Of a stretch of 64,000 bases of DNA, positions 35,091-43,564 are shown piece by piece; position 1 is the first letter of the stretch, and the number at the start of each line of letters is the position of its first letter. The translations under genes were made by a program, and so were the position numbers. The stretch spans positions 62,001 to 126,000 of the forward strand of contig NZ_RCSU01000003.1 in the NCBI RefSeq assembly GCF_003991355.1. The letters run 5' to 3'. Source of the DNA: Pseudoflavitalea rhizosphaerae (GTDB taxonomy: Bacteria > Bacteroidota > Bacteroidia > Chitinophagales > Chitinophagaceae). The notes below the pieces were generated by a model, which saw only the letters and a program-made list of their open reading frames with translations, was not told where the DNA came from and ran no database searches.

Positions 35091-36233
35091 TTATTGTAAT
35101 ATCACCAGCCTATTGTTTTCCAGCCTGTATTTCACCCCCAGACCTTCCAGGCTTTTCATTACTTCCTGTAAACTGTTATCCCTGTTCACTTCTCCTTCAA
35201 ACACCAGGTCAGGAATTCCTTTTTCATACACCACTTCTATATCGTACCAGCGTGAAAGCTGCCTCATGATCCTGGCCAGACTTGCATCCTGGAAATTGAA
35301 CACGCCATTCTTCCAGGCCACCACCTGGTTCACATCCACCGGTACAGTACGCACAGGCATCCCGGCCTTCAGCTGCGACTGTTGCCCGGGCTGCAATACA
35401 ACGGAGGAGCTGACTGTTCCGCTGCTCACTTTTACACTTCCTTCCAGCAGCGTTGTACTGAGCGCCGGCTCATCTTCGTAAGCATTCACATTGAAACTGG
35501 TGCCCAACACTTCCACCTTCATGGCATTATTGGTAGTGGTCACTACAAAAGGCCTGGATGGATCCTTCGCGACTTCCAGGTACACTTCACCAAACACCGT
35601 CACCTCCCTCGATGGACCATTGAATGAAGTGGGATAACGAAGCGCAGACGCGGCATTCAGCCATGCTTTGCTGCCATCGGGCAATACAATTTTAAACTGC
35701 CTTCCGCGCGGTGTGGAAATGGTATTGAAACTGATCTTTTCATTGTCCGCTGTTCCCTTTTCATATTTCAATTGTCCTTCCTGCAGGCTGAGACTGCTGC
35801 CATTTTGTGTGGTGATAAAACCATTGCCCACACTGTCAAGCAATAGTTCGCTGCCATCAGCCAGCGTGAGCACCGCACCGTCACGGCCTGCAGGAATGAG
35901 CTGCTGTTCCTTTGCTGTTGCGGGTTTCACCTGTTCATCCTGCCTGAAGAAAGCATAAAAGCGAACGCCGGCATAAATGAGCAGCACAGCGGCTGCGGTG
36001 GCTGCAACAGCCGGCCAGAGGCGGCGTACAGGTTTGCGGGCTCGCGTAGCGGCAATATGTTCCGCCAGTGCCATCCGTCCTGCATCATGAGCCTGCTGCA
36101 CAGCATCTTCGGAAGGCAAGTGATGGCTACCCGACAGATCTTTCAGGTGCCAGCTCTCCACCAGCGCTTTCTCTTCCTCAGTGCAGCGCCCATCCAAATA
36201 TTTCCGTATAATATCTTCTGGTAATTGCTTCAT
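35091..36233 (-). CDS. FecR-family anti-sigma factor
   Basis: A 380-residue inner-membrane protein; ATG at 36233 (MKQLPEDIIRKYLDGRCTEE) gives the usual cytoplasmic sigma-binding N-terminus ending in a membrane helix (LWPAVAATAAAVLLIYAGV, about residues 74-92). The periplasmic part is a FecR domain (TLADGSELLLDSVG, ISTPRGRQFKIVLPDGSKAW, YLEVAKDPSRPFVV), followed by the C-terminal DUF4974-type secretin/TonB-short-N-like domain (FNFQDASLARIMRQLSRWYD). It would hold the ECF sigma factor until a TonB-dependent receptor signals. No receptor gene follows, which is unusual. Confidence 0.92.
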   Translation of the reverse strand: MKQLPEDIIRKYLDGRCTEEEKALVESWHLKDLSGSHHLPSEDAVQQAHDAGRMALAEHIAATRARKPVRRLWPAVAATAAAVLLIYAGVRFYAFFRQDEQVKPATAKEQQLIPAGRDGAVLTLADGSELLLDSVGNGFITTQNGSSLSLQEGQLKYEKGTADNEKISFNTISTPRGRQFKIVLPDGSKAWLNAASALRYPTSFNGPSREVTVFGEVYLEVAKDPSRPFVVTTTNNAMKVEVLGTSFNVNAYEDEPALSTTLLEGSVKVSSGTVSSSVVLQPGQQSQLKAGMPVRTVPVDVNQVVAWKNGVFNFQDASLARIMRQLSRWYDIEVVYEKGIPDLVFEGEVNRDNSLQEVMKSLEGLGVKYRLENNRLVILQ

Positions 36234-36307
36234 AAAGGATAATAACAAGGTTCCTGCGTATATGTAGGATGAAAAAGCCGGGGGGCCCAGACAGCAGAAA
36301 AAAATTA

Positions 36308-36877
36308 TCAACGAAGGAAAAAGAGGAGAAAACCGAACAGACCGAGTTTGGAACGAAGAATGCGCAACGCGTTGTGCACCTGGTTTTTCACTGTTTTCTC
36401 AGACACCTGCAGGCGGATTGCGATTTCCCGGTGACTGAGCTCATCCTTCCTGCTGAGCGAAAATATTTCCTGCATTTTGGATGGCAGGGCCGTGATCCCC
36501 TGTTCTATCAGGGTTTCCAGTTCCCTGTGGCGGAGATATTCATCTGTATTGTACTGGCCTTCCTGCATGAATTGTTGGAGAGATTGCAGGTAGTCTGTTC
36601 TTACTTTCTTTTTATCAAGTCTGTCGAAGAATTTATAACGGATGGCTGTGTAAAGCCATCCTTTGAGGGAAGTGCTGATTTCCAGTGCAGCGCGCTTGTC
36701 CCAGAGCTGCATGAAAACCTCCTGCACCATATCCGCAGCTTCATGATCATTGCGTGTAATGCGTGCGGCATAAACAAACAACAGGCCCTGAAACCTGCTG
36801 TAGATCTCATTAAAAGCCTTTTCATCATTGCTTTTCAGCAATCGCATCAGTTCAATATCGGTAAAACCGGAATACAT
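36308..36877 (-). CDS. ECF RNA polymerase sigma-70 factor
   Basis: A 189-residue extracytoplasmic-function sigma factor. Region 2 spans about 20-90 (FNEIYSRFQGLLFVYAARIT, ADMVQEVFMQLWDKR) and region 4 about 125-180 (LPSKMQEIFSLSRKDELSHR, EIAIRLQVSEKTVKNQVHNA). Bacteroidota FecI-like sigma factors of this type pair with FecR-type anti-sigma factors. The fecR gene follows after 74 bp on the same strand. The C-terminus is unusually hydrophobic (GLFGFLLFFLR), as is common in this group. Confidence 0.93.
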   Translation of the reverse strand: MYSGFTDIELMRLLKSNDEKAFNEIYSRFQGLLFVYAARITRNDHEAADMVQEVFMQLWDKRAALEISTSLKGWLYTAIRYKFFDRLDKKKVRTDYLQSLQQFMQEGQYNTDEYLRHRELETLIEQGITALPSKMQEIFSLSRKDELSHREIAIRLQVSEKTVKNQVHNALRILRSKLGLFGFLLFFLR

Positions 36878-37041
36878 CTTTACAATACTTTCCTAACCCT
36901 TTTGAGAGCAGGATTTGTATACAAGAAGGAAAGATTTAGTGGAATGGTCAGGGATTTGCGGGATAAATGTAGCCCAAAATTGTAATTTTTTTGCAGCAGA
37001 CAGCCACCCATTTCTTTTTGAGGGGCGTCATAATGATACAG

Positions 37042-37059
37042 GCGGATCTGCAGATCCGC
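37042..37059. repeat. Perfect 18-bp palindrome in the sigma factor/gldA divergent gap
   Basis: GCGGATCTGCAGATCCGC is identical to its own reverse complement. It lies in a 317-bp gap between the ECF sigma gene and gldA, which are divergently transcribed. Three copies of CAACCGG follow at about 37072-37120. It could be a regulator site. Nothing else is recognisable in the gap. Confidence 0.5.
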
Positions 37060-37194
37060 ACAAACCGGGCAACCGGAAAATTTTCAGCAAGCATAGACAG
37101 GATAGCAGACAACCGGCAACCGGCAGTCTGAAATGCAGTCGCATACGGCATTCTATTGCCTTGAACCAAAACATTCATTCATCACATACTTATT

Positions 37195-38121
37195 ATGAGT
37201 ACTATTCTAAAGATCGAGCATCTCTCACACAAGTACAGCAGTTCCTGGGCCATCCGGGATATCAACCTGGAAATAAACCAGACAGGTGTGGTGGGATTAC
37301 TTGGCTCCAATGGCGCGGGTAAATCCACTACAATGAATATCCTTTGTGGTGTGCTGAACCAGACGGAAGGCGCCGTGTACGTAGATGGAAAAGATACAAG
37401 ACAAAATCCCCGGGAAGCCAGGAAGTCCATCGGTTTTCTCCCGCAGAACCCGCCACTGTACACAGATCTCACCGTTGATGAATTCCTCAGCTACGCGGCA
37501 GAACTCAGACTGATCCCGAAACACCAGGTGAAAGCTGCAGTGAATGAAGCGAAAGAACGTTGTGGCATTGCGCATTTCAGCAGCAGGCTGATCAAGAATC
37601 TTTCAGGTGGTTACCGCCAGCGCGTAGGCATTGCACAGGCCATCATCCACAAACCCAAATTGGTGGTGATGGACGAACCCACCAACGGCCTCGACCCCAA
37701 CCAGCTGATCGAAGTAAGGAAACTGATCCGCGAGATCGCCACAGAACATACTGTGCTGCTCAGCTCGCATATCCTCTCCGAGATCCACCTGCTCTGCCGT
37801 GAAGTAGTGATGATCGAAGGAGGCAGGATCATCTTCTCCGATTCAATGGATGCTTTCAACAATTATGTACAACCGCAAAGCGTGCTCACACGCCTGGAGA
37901 ATCCACCCACCGCCGCCGACCTGCAACAGATAGAAGGCGTAACAAGAGTGGAATTCCTCTCAGACAAACAGATCCGCATCTATTTCGATGGCGGTGAAGA
38001 GATCACGGAAAGACTGGTTGCCGCCAGCATCAAACATGAATGGAGACTCCGCGAGATCAATCTCGACAAGAGCCTGCTCGATGATATTTTCAAACAATTA
38101 TCTACCCAATCCCACTCATAA
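37195..38121 (+). CDS. gldA: Gliding-type ABC transporter ATP-binding protein
   Basis: A 308-residue ABC-2-type ATPase. Walker A is GSNGAGKST (37-45), the signature LSGGYRQRVGIAQA, Walker B LVVMDEPTNGLDP and the switch His is in LSSHILSEIH. It pairs with the fused permease/auxiliary protein that starts 8 bp downstream. In Flavobacterium, GldA, GldF and GldG form an ABC transporter linked to gliding motility; relatives are widespread in non-gliding Bacteroidota, so motility is not proven by this gene. Confidence 0.9.
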   Translation: MSTILKIEHLSHKYSSSWAIRDINLEINQTGVVGLLGSNGAGKSTTMNILCGVLNQTEGAVYVDGKDTRQNPREARKSIGFLPQNPPLYTDLTVDEFLSYAAELRLIPKHQVKAAVNEAKERCGIAHFSSRLIKNLSGGYRQRVGIAQAIIHKPKLVVMDEPTNGLDPNQLIEVRKLIREIATEHTVLLSSHILSEIHLLCREVVMIEGGRIIFSDSMDAFNNYVQPQSVLTRLENPPTAADLQQIEGVTRVEFLSDKQIRIYFDGGEEITERLVAASIKHEWRLREINLDKSLLDDIFKQLSTQSHS

Positions 38122-38129
38122 TACCTGTC

Positions 38130-40454
38130 ATGAAAATGATATTCAAAGTTGCCAAAACCGAACTGCGTAATCTCTTCTTCTCACCGGTAGCCTGGTTCCT
38201 CACCATCGCCTTCATGGTGCAATGCGCAGTGTTCTATGCTACTCCTATTACGGAAGCTGCCAAATGGCAGGACATCATGCAACAGAACAATCCCAATTTC
38301 AAAGGCTGGGGCATAAGCCTCACGATGAGCGTCTTCCTCAGCTCAGATGGGATCTTCGTTAGCGTATTGCGCAATCTGTTCCTCTTTGTTCCGTTGCTCA
38401 CCATGGGACTGATCAGCCGTGAGATCAATAACGGCACCATCAAATTACTGTACTCCTCTCCGATCAGGACCAGGGATATCGTACTCGGAAAATATGTGGC
38501 AGTGATGCTCTACAATCTGATCCTGGTAGCCATTCTGGGGATCTTCCTGGTGTCCAGTCTTTTCCATGTGAAGAATGTGGATGCCGGTCTGCTCGGCGCT
38601 GCCGTGCTCGGCTTCTTCCTGCTGATGTGCACTTACACGGCCATCGGTCTCTTCATGAGTAGCCTCACCACCTATCAGATCGTTTCTGCTATCGGCACTT
38701 TCATTGTAGTGTTTGTGCTGGACCGCATTGGCGGGCTCTGGCAGCAATATGATTTTGTGAGGGACATCACTTATTTCCTGTCCATCTCCGGAAGGACCAA
38801 CAAAATGCTGGTGGGCCTTATCACTACCAATGATGTGATCTATTTTATACTGATCGTTACCATGTTCCTTTGCTTCACGTATTTCAAACTGAAAGGAGCA
38901 CGCGAGATCAAACCCTGGTATATCAAGACCAGCCGTTATCTTGCAGTAACCGTGCTGGCCCTGGGCCTCGGATATATTTTCTCCAGACCTGCGCTTATTG
39001 GTTACTGGGATACCACCCGCGACCAGATAAACACCATTCACCCGAATACACAGAAAGTAGTAAAGGAACTGGGTAAAGAGCCCATGACTGTTACACTTTA
39101 TACCAATCTTATGGGAGATGGCAGCACCAACGGATTCCCTGCTGCGCGCAACAAATACATGTGGACGCTCTGGGAAAAATACCTTCGGTTCAAATCCAAT
39201 ATCGATTTCAAATATGTTTACTATTATGATATCCGTGATGGCGACAGTGCCGCACTGAGAACATTCCCCGGTAAAACGCTCAAAGACATTGCAGCACTGA
39301 ATGCCGAAGGCGCCAATGAACGTTTCAGCAGGTACATGCCTCCTGAAGAGATCCGCAAACAGATCGATCTTTCAAAGGAAGGTTATCGTCTGGTAATGAA
39401 AGTGGATTACAAAGGCAAGAGCACTTTTTTGAGAACATTCAACGACTCTGAATTCTGGCCCGGTGAAATGCAGGTGTCTGCCGCATTCAAACGCCTGTTG
39501 CAGGATACGATGCCATTGGTGGTGTACACCATGGGTAATCTGGAACGCAATATCTATAAACTCGGCGAACGTGAATACAGTTCACATTCGAGAGAGATCG
39601 GCAACCGTATGTCGCTCATAAATCTTGGTTTCGATACGGATACTGTCAATCTCGATACACAGGATGTTCCTGCCGGAACGGATATCCTTGTACTGGCCGA
39701 TCCGAAGACAACACTGAGTGAAACGAAACAAGAAAAGATCCGTCAGTATATCGATGCAGGCGGCAATGCTATGATCCTCGGAGAGCCCGGCAAGCAACAA
39801 ATGCTCAATCCTTTACTGCAACCGATGGGCCTTAAAATGATGAACGGCACACTGGTGCAACTGAGCCAGCATGAGATGCCTCATATGGTTACACCCTATG
39901 TAACCCTTACTGCAGCAGAGATGGCGGAAGAAAAGTTCCTGCTGGACCTGAAAGAATCGAAAGGAAAGGATACATTCAAAGTACTTACACCCGGCGTAGC
40001 GCCTTTAACCTATTCCGATACCGGTAACTGGAATATTAAACCGGTACTACTCACCTCTGCCGGTAAAGCCTGGCTGAAAATGGGGCCGCTGGTAACTGAT
40101 TCTGCAGCCCCTGTATTCAGTCCGCAGGAAGGTGATATCCGTATGAATTCCTTCCCCATCGGTGTGCAGCTTATCAGGAAGATCAATAATAAGGAACAAA
40201 GGCTGATCGCATTCGGTGATGCTGATTTCATGAGCAATCTCAGAGGTGGTGGTAGTTTTCTCGCACGCGGCGCTTTCAGCTGGATGGATTATAATAATTT
40301 TCCCATCTATGCCCCAAAACCCGCTCCCATCGACGATTTGCTCAAGATCGGAAAAGTGCCGGCCAAAACCATGGAGTACATCTATATCTGGATCCTGCCG
40401 GCCCTCATCCTGATCATCGCCACCGTTCTCCTGATCCGCCGTAAACGACAATAA
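38130..40454 (+). CDS. Fused ABC permease and auxiliary protein (GldF-GldG fusion)
   Basis: A 774-residue protein. Residues 1 to about 245 form an ABC-2 permease of the GldF type with about six helices (LRNLFFSPVAWFLTIAFMVQ; LLTMGLISREINNGTIKLLY). Residues about 270 to 745 are the GldG-like periplasmic part of the ABC_transp_aux family (VKELGKEPMTVTLYTNLMGD; DILVLADPKTTLSETKQEKI; AGGNAMILGEPGKQ), ending with a C-terminal membrane helix (IYIWILPALILIIATVLLI) and a basic tail RRKRQ. In Flavobacterium these are two genes; the single reading frame here is continuous with no sign of error. It lies 8 bp after gldA and 12 bp before the first MutS-like gene. Confidence 0.9.
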   Translation: MKMIFKVAKTELRNLFFSPVAWFLTIAFMVQCAVFYATPITEAAKWQDIMQQNNPNFKGWGISLTMSVFLSSDGIFVSVLRNLFLFVPLLTMGLISREINNGTIKLLYSSPIRTRDIVLGKYVAVMLYNLILVAILGIFLVSSLFHVKNVDAGLLGAAVLGFFLLMCTYTAIGLFMSSLTTYQIVSAIGTFIVVFVLDRIGGLWQQYDFVRDITYFLSISGRTNKMLVGLITTNDVIYFILIVTMFLCFTYFKLKGAREIKPWYIKTSRYLAVTVLALGLGYIFSRPALIGYWDTTRDQINTIHPNTQKVVKELGKEPMTVTLYTNLMGDGSTNGFPAARNKYMWTLWEKYLRFKSNIDFKYVYYYDIRDGDSAALRTFPGKTLKDIAALNAEGANERFSRYMPPEEIRKQIDLSKEGYRLVMKVDYKGKSTFLRTFNDSEFWPGEMQVSAAFKRLLQDTMPLVVYTMGNLERNIYKLGEREYSSHSREIGNRMSLINLGFDTDTVNLDTQDVPAGTDILVLADPKTTLSETKQEKIRQYIDAGGNAMILGEPGKQQMLNPLLQPMGLKMMNGTLVQLSQHEMPHMVTPYVTLTAAEMAEEKFLLDLKESKGKDTFKVLTPGVAPLTYSDTGNWNIKPVLLTSAGKAWLKMGPLVTDSAAPVFSPQEGDIRMNSFPIGVQLIRKINNKEQRLIAFGDADFMSNLRGGGSFLARGAFSWMDYNNFPIYAPKPAPIDDLLKIGKVPAKTMEYIYIWILPALILIIATVLLIRRKRQ

Positions 40455-40466
40455 AAAAGTAGAATA

Positions 40467-41765
40467 ATGAACTTACATACCGACGAGCAAACGATCGAAG
40501 ATCTGAGGATATTTGGAAAACGCGACAATGCCGGTATCTACGATCTCTATAACCACACACATACGCGCGGTGGAGAAAAGGTGCTGGAAGCCATGTTTCG
40601 CAACCCGCTCTCAGACCGGTCAGCCATTAACCAACGCGCCGGCATTATCGGTAATATGGCTAAACTGCAACTGGCTTTCCCGTTCAATGCATCCATCTTC
40701 GATATGGCCGAAAAGTACCTGTCTATCGCCGATGCACAATCGAAATCCGGCAACCAGCAAACACTGAGTGATAAAGACGTTCAGAATGGTGTTGCCGCCG
40801 TGATAGAGCTGATGCAGGAAACGAAGCAGTTCATCAGTATGCCAGCCATCATTGCCGTGAGTGAATGGGAGCAGGAACGTAAGAGCATCGAAGGTCTTCT
40901 CTCTGATCCCGCCTTCGAACCGGTATTCAGGGAACAGCTCAAGAACAAGCTGGCCTACGCCGCCATATCTGCCTACGATCTCCTCTTCAGAACGCGTGAA
41001 CGAAGCAAGATCGAAAAACTGCTGGGACATATCTATCATCTCGACGTATACCTTTCAGTGGCCAGGGTGGCCACTGAAAGGAAATTCATCTTTCCCAAAG
41101 CGCTCGATAAAGGCAGTAACCAGCTGCAACTGGAAGGCGTTTACCACCCGGAACTGAAACAACCCATTCCCAATGATGTGAAAATGGATGCAGGCAATAA
41201 CCTGATCTTCCTCACCGGGGCGAACATGGCAGGAAAGTCCACTTTCCTGCGGGCACTCAGTACAGCTGTGTACATCGCTCATATGGGATTCCCCGTAGCT
41301 GCAAAGGCAATGGAGTTTTCGGTTATGGATGGCATTTATACTACTATTAATCTGCCAGACAACCTGGGTATCGGCGCAAGCCATTTCTATGCAGAAGTAT
41401 TGCGGGTAAAGAAAGTAGCGGCTGCATTGAGCAGTGGCAAATCTCTTTTTATCATTTTCGATGAATTGTTCCGCGGTACGAACGTTAAGGATGCACATGA
41501 AGCCACAGTGGCCATTTCCAGGTCATTTGCCGGAAAGAAGAACAGCCTTTTCATTATCTCCTCCCATATTGTAGAGGCCGGTGAACAGCTGCAGGCAGCC
41601 CCTTCCATCGCGTTCCGCTTCCTGCCTACCAGGATGAATGGACATACTCCCGAGTATACGTATACGCTGGAATCAGGTATTACAGAGGACAGGCACGGTA
41701 TGATCATTATACGGAACGAAGGTATCCTCGAAATTCTCAAAAACGGGCGTAAACGCGCTGTATGA
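40467..41765 (+). CDS. MutS-like ATPase lacking the mismatch-recognition domain (first of pair)
   Basis: A 432-residue protein with only the core clamp/lever helices (about 15-220) and the C-terminal MutS ATPase. It has GANMAGKST from residue 251, Walker B LFIIFDELFRGTN, and the tail TYTLESGITEDRHGMIIIRN. It lacks the N-terminal domain I with the Phe-x-Glu motif that reads mismatches in MutS, and the Smr nuclease of MutS2. It is therefore unlikely to do ordinary mismatch repair. It follows gldFG by 12 bp and a paralogue lies downstream beyond a palindromic element. Possible roles are branched-DNA handling or an unrelated ATPase function. Confidence 0.87.
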   Translation: MNLHTDEQTIEDLRIFGKRDNAGIYDLYNHTHTRGGEKVLEAMFRNPLSDRSAINQRAGIIGNMAKLQLAFPFNASIFDMAEKYLSIADAQSKSGNQQTLSDKDVQNGVAAVIELMQETKQFISMPAIIAVSEWEQERKSIEGLLSDPAFEPVFREQLKNKLAYAAISAYDLLFRTRERSKIEKLLGHIYHLDVYLSVARVATERKFIFPKALDKGSNQLQLEGVYHPELKQPIPNDVKMDAGNNLIFLTGANMAGKSTFLRALSTAVYIAHMGFPVAAKAMEFSVMDGIYTTINLPDNLGIGASHFYAEVLRVKKVAAALSSGKSLFIIFDELFRGTNVKDAHEATVAISRSFAGKKNSLFIISSHIVEAGEQLQAAPSIAFRFLPTRMNGHTPEYTYTLESGITEDRHGMIIIRNEGILEILKNGRKRAV

Positions 41766-41778
41766 TTTGCATCAGGGT

Positions 41779-41894
41779 GTTGCCAGTCGCTCGCCTCCCG
41801 GCGAGTGACTTTTGTTTAGTCGCCTCCGGCGATGCGGTGTTCGCCGGAGGCGAACAATTAGAAGTCACTCGCCGGGAGGCAAGCGACTGGCAAC
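41779..41894 (-). repeat. Palindromic intergenic element, copy 3 (reverse)
   Basis: Arms at 41779-41811 and 41862-41894 are 33 bp with one mismatch. The interior is the reverse complement of that in copies 1 and 2, so the element is inserted the other way round. The small hairpin in each arm has changed from TCT/AGA in the other copies to TCCC/GGGA here, with matching changes on both arms, so pairing between the arms is kept. It separates the two MutS-like genes. Confidence 0.93.
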
Positions 41895-41955
41895 CCCAAA
41901 AGTATAGCGCCAATATTTCTATAATGCTGCCAACAGCCAAACAAAACCAACAACC

Positions 41956-43272
41956 ATGAGCTTTAGTATAGACAGGCAAACGATGGATGAACTGAACCTG
42001 CTGGGAAAATTCAGGCAGGGATCGGTGTACCATTTGTTCAACCACGTAAAAACAAGAGGCGGAGAACGATTGCTGGATGAAATGTTCCGCAGCCCGCTGC
42101 AGGATGCAATAAGCATCAACCAGCGCAGCAGCGTTTTCCGTTTCTTCCAGGATGCTGCACTCCAATTCCCTTTCGATGTTCCGCAACTCAACATTATGCG
42201 TGAGTATATGGACAGTGGCGCCGGGAAAAGCGCGATGGCCGCTTTGGCAGGTACGTTCATGAAAAAGATGCTTTCTTCCCTCACGCGTGATGAACGTTAC
42301 CGGAAGATCGTACAAGGGCTGCAGGCCACTATTGTAACGCTCAACAAATGCAATGCCTTTGCGGAGCTGTTGCTCCCGAAGGGAGGGCCCTTTACAGCAC
42401 GCGTGCAGGCTGCAAAGCAGATCCTCTCCCACCCGGAGCTTACCAAACTCCGCAACACGGATATTTACAAAGACCTTCCGGTAAGCGCCCTCGCGCATTA
42501 CGATCACCTGCTGAAAGGAAAACTGGAAAAAGAAATAAATGAAATACTGGAATTCATCTATGAGCTGGATGTGAATATCGCCATCAGTTCCGTAGCGGCT
42601 TCCAAAGGTTTCGCCTATGCAAAGGCATTACCGAAAGAGATGAACGTATTTGCTGTGCAGGACCTGCGTCATCCCTGCATCGACAAAGCCGTAGGCAATA
42701 ACCTGAATATGCAGGAACAGAGCAATGTGATCTTTCTGACCGGCGCCAACATGGCGGGTAAATCCACACTCATGAAATCCGTGGGCATTGCCATGTACCT
42801 GGCGCATATGGGATTCCCATTAGCAGTTTCGCAAATGGAATTCTCAGTTCGTGAAGGGCTCTATTCCAGTATCAACGTGGCGGACAATATCAGTCTTGGC
42901 TACAGCCATTTCTACGCGGAAGTGGTGCGTGTGAAGCAGGCAGCTGAAGCGGCCGCCAGCGGCAAAAGGCTTCTGCTGATGTTCGATGAACTCTTCAAAG
43001 GCACCAACGTGAAAGATGCTTATGATGGTACACTCGCCGTAACAGAAGCATTTTCAGAATACCAGGATTGCATCTTCATTGTTAGCACTCATATCATTGA
43101 AGTTGGTGAAGCGTTGAAGGATACAAATAATATCCGGTTCGTATACATGCCTACGGTAATGGAAGGGGCTAGACCGAGATATACTTACAAATTACAGGAA
43201 GGCATAACCGAAGACCGCCAGGGTATGATGATCATACGCAATGAAGGAATTCTGGAAATGATCGGAGATTAG
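41956..43272 (+). CDS. MutS-like ATPase lacking the mismatch-recognition domain (second of pair)
   Basis: A 438-residue paralogue of the preceding gene with the same layout: lever helices, GANMAGKST from residue 263, Walker B LLLMFDELFKGTNVKDAYDG, and TYKLQEGITEDRQGMMIIRN at the end. The shared openings (DEQTIEDLRIFGK and DRQTMDELNLLGKF) point to an old tandem duplication. Two unequal copies could form a heterodimer, as eukaryotic MSH proteins do. It too lacks the mismatch-binding and Smr domains. A third, dead copy lies at 34797-34976. It converges on the T9SS gene across a hairpin. Confidence 0.87.
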   Translation: MSFSIDRQTMDELNLLGKFRQGSVYHLFNHVKTRGGERLLDEMFRSPLQDAISINQRSSVFRFFQDAALQFPFDVPQLNIMREYMDSGAGKSAMAALAGTFMKKMLSSLTRDERYRKIVQGLQATIVTLNKCNAFAELLLPKGGPFTARVQAAKQILSHPELTKLRNTDIYKDLPVSALAHYDHLLKGKLEKEINEILEFIYELDVNIAISSVAASKGFAYAKALPKEMNVFAVQDLRHPCIDKAVGNNLNMQEQSNVIFLTGANMAGKSTLMKSVGIAMYLAHMGFPLAVSQMEFSVREGLYSSINVADNISLGYSHFYAEVVRVKQAAEAAASGKRLLLMFDELFKGTNVKDAYDGTLAVTEAFSEYQDCIFIVSTHIIEVGEALKDTNNIRFVYMPTVMEGARPRYTYKLQEGITEDRQGMMIIRNEGILEMIGD

Positions 43273-43486
43273 CATCCCGCAGAAAATATCTTATTGAAAA
43301 TGAGAAAAATAAACTGGTTAAATGCGCCATGAGTGTATGCTTAGTTGGTGCTGAATGGTGGAAATACTGGGGGAAAGGTGCTGCGGAAGGCATGCGGGAG
43401 ACACCAAAGGGTGCTGTCAGGGTCTGCTTTCCTGTACGGTGGATAGTTCTGAATTTTATCGAATGCTGTGGGAATAGTATAGTCAT

Positions 43487-43533
43487 AATGGAATGTTGTG
43501 AGTGCAAATCTGCACCTATCACAACATTCCATT
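43487..43533. terminator. Long hairpin between convergent genes
   Basis: AATGGAATGTTGTGA at 43487-43501 pairs perfectly with TCACAACATTCCATT at 43519-43533; the loop holds a further stem GTGC/GCAC (43502-43505, 43512-43515). It lies in the 292-bp gap between the second MutS-like gene and the T9SS gene. It could end both transcripts, though it is AT-rich and 200 bases past the MutS-like stop. It may instead be a small repeat element. Confidence 0.5.
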
Positions 43534-43564
43534 GTCATATGTAAATAATAGTAGTATTAAATTT

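Noticed and set aside
41762-41959. Open frame through palindromic element copy 3
   Set aside because: Generated by the repeat itself; the element is conserved as a DNA structure and not as a reading frame.
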